NCBI GenBank assembly: GCA_024640665.1
Contig: JAHEEO010000009.1
Coordinates: 1 to 24,154 of the forward strand
Length of the DNA stretch: 24,154 nt
Origin: Rhodospirillales bacterium
GTDB lineage: Bacteria > Pseudomonadota > Gammaproteobacteria > Steroidobacterales > Rariloculaceae
Direction: 5' to 3'
The notes under the pieces: model-generated
Database searches by the model: none
What the model saw: the letters and a program-made list of their open reading frames with translations, nothing else
What the model was told of the DNA's origin: nothing
Position numbers and translations under genes: made by a program
Shown: positions 23,596-24,154 of the stretch, piece by piece
Layout: each line of letters begins with the position of its first letter
How positions within the stretch are numbered: the first letter of the stretch is position 1

Positions 23596-24154
23596 TATTC
23601 AACCTCTCCCTTAGCTCGAGTTTGAAAGGGCATGCTCTGTACGATACCAAGGACCAACGCAGAAAACCGGTATTCTTCGGCATTCGCATTTTTTACGATG
23701 GCCCGCACAGTTGGCATATCGTAGTATTCGAGGCCTCTGCCGAGCGCATAAGTGAGCAACTTCTCGGTTGCTGTTGTGACGAACGCATCTGACCGGTCGA
23801 GCAGGGCTGCGCGCAGATCGTCAGGACCATGCATCATGGTGCCGTCTGCAAGTACCGTGTTTGAATCGATAGGCTGCCCGCCGTCGGATTCTCTCCAAGC
23901 ACCGATCAGGTCGAATTGTTCGAGCGTGAAACCAATGGGGTCCATGATTTCATGGCAGGACGCGCACACGGGATTGCTGCGGTGCGCCTCCAAGCGTTCA
24001 CGCACGGTAGTGGCAACGGCTGCGCCGTCATCGCCTTCAAGCGTCGTTTCGACGTTTGGCGGCGGGGTGGGCACTGGCGATCCCAAAAGCGATTCGAGAA
24101 TCCAACGCCCACGAATAACCGGGGAGGTGCGGCTTGTGACAGAAGTGACGGTCA
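23595..24154 (-). CDS. DUF1592/DUF1588 family cytochrome (copy 2, C-terminal part only)
   Basis: The coding frame runs to the right edge of the window, so only about 186 C-terminal residues are visible. They match DUF1588 and DUF1585: TSRTSPVIRGRWILESLLGSPVPTPPPNV, RLEAHRSNPVCASCHEIMDPIGFTLEQFDLIGAWRE with the C-x-x-C-H, then GPDDLRAALLDRSDAFVTTATEKLLTYALGRGLEYYDMPTVRAIV and VQSMPFQTR. The same blocks occur in the protein at 7145-9583. The stop overlaps the DUF1552 start by one base, so they are coupled. The N-terminal heme segment and any ankyrin partner would lie outside the window. The gene is cut by the window edge and need not be broken. Confidence 0.9.
   Translation of the reverse strand, partial: TVTSVTSRTSPVIRGRWILESLLGSPVPTPPPNVETTLEGDDGAAVATTVRERLEAHRSNPVCASCHEIMDPIGFTLEQFDLIGAWRESDGGQPIDSNTVLADGTMMHGPDDLRAALLDRSDAFVTTATEKLLTYALGRGLEYYDMPTVRAIVKNANAEEYRFSALVLGIVQSMPFQTRAKGEVE

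Noticed and set aside
1..24154. Search for CRISPR arrays, tRNA, rRNA, insertion sequences, integrase or toxin-antitoxin genes.
   Set aside because: None seen; gene duplications here are not flanked by recognisable terminal repeats or transposases.

Overview
This window comes from a Gram-negative bacterium, most likely a gammaproteobacterium or a near relative, possibly a metagenome-assembled genome. The evidence is indirect. GC content by eye is in the mid to high 50s. Genes are tightly packed with coupled starts, and several are GTG starts. There are Tat and Sec signal peptides, a lipoprotein, a MarR/EmrA/EmrB-type operon and DUF6152 proteins. I see no rRNA, tRNA, CRISPR array, insertion sequence or phage gene.

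Layout. (1) 68-5224: two DUF6152-plus-partner pairs, one on each strand, flank an MFS transporter. The minus-strand block, read from 5224 down to 1325, holds a small secreted protein, a lipoprotein member of the partner family, a DUF6152 protein, a second partner-family protein and the MFS carrier. The partner family has three members here and I cannot name it. (2) 5225-5546: a 322-base divergent intergenic region with short inverted repeats. (3) 5547-10922: a coupled plus-strand operon encoding an exported ankyrin-repeat protein, a membrane-anchored c-type cytochrome with DUF1587/1595/1592/1588/1585 domains, and a Tat-exported DUF1552 protein. It ends at a GC-rich hairpin. (4) 11007-11453: a glycine-zipper envelope protein. 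(5) 11592-15926: a minus-strand operon of a TetR regulator and two half-transporters forming a heterodimeric ABC exporter. A perfect palindromic operator separates it from a divergent, apparently membrane-anchored sulfotransferase (16012-17040). (6) 17029-20181: a minus-strand MarR-EmrA-EmrB-like tripartite efflux operon with a good promoter that lies under a 21-bp palindrome. (7) 20442-21620: a Tat-exported amidohydrolase, convergent with a DUF2237 gene (21704-22075). (8) 22270-24154: a second DUF1592 (partial, cut by the window edge) and DUF1552 module on the minus strand.

How they may work together. The DUF1592/DUF1552 modules look like periplasmic redox systems of unknown substrate. The first is divergent from the DUF6152/partner cluster, which hints at a shared envelope function. 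The middle of the window is a detoxification region: two regulator-controlled exporters on either side of a sulfotransferase that could conjugate hydroxylated compounds. The joint functions are inference; the gene families themselves are clear except for the partner family and the small secreted protein.
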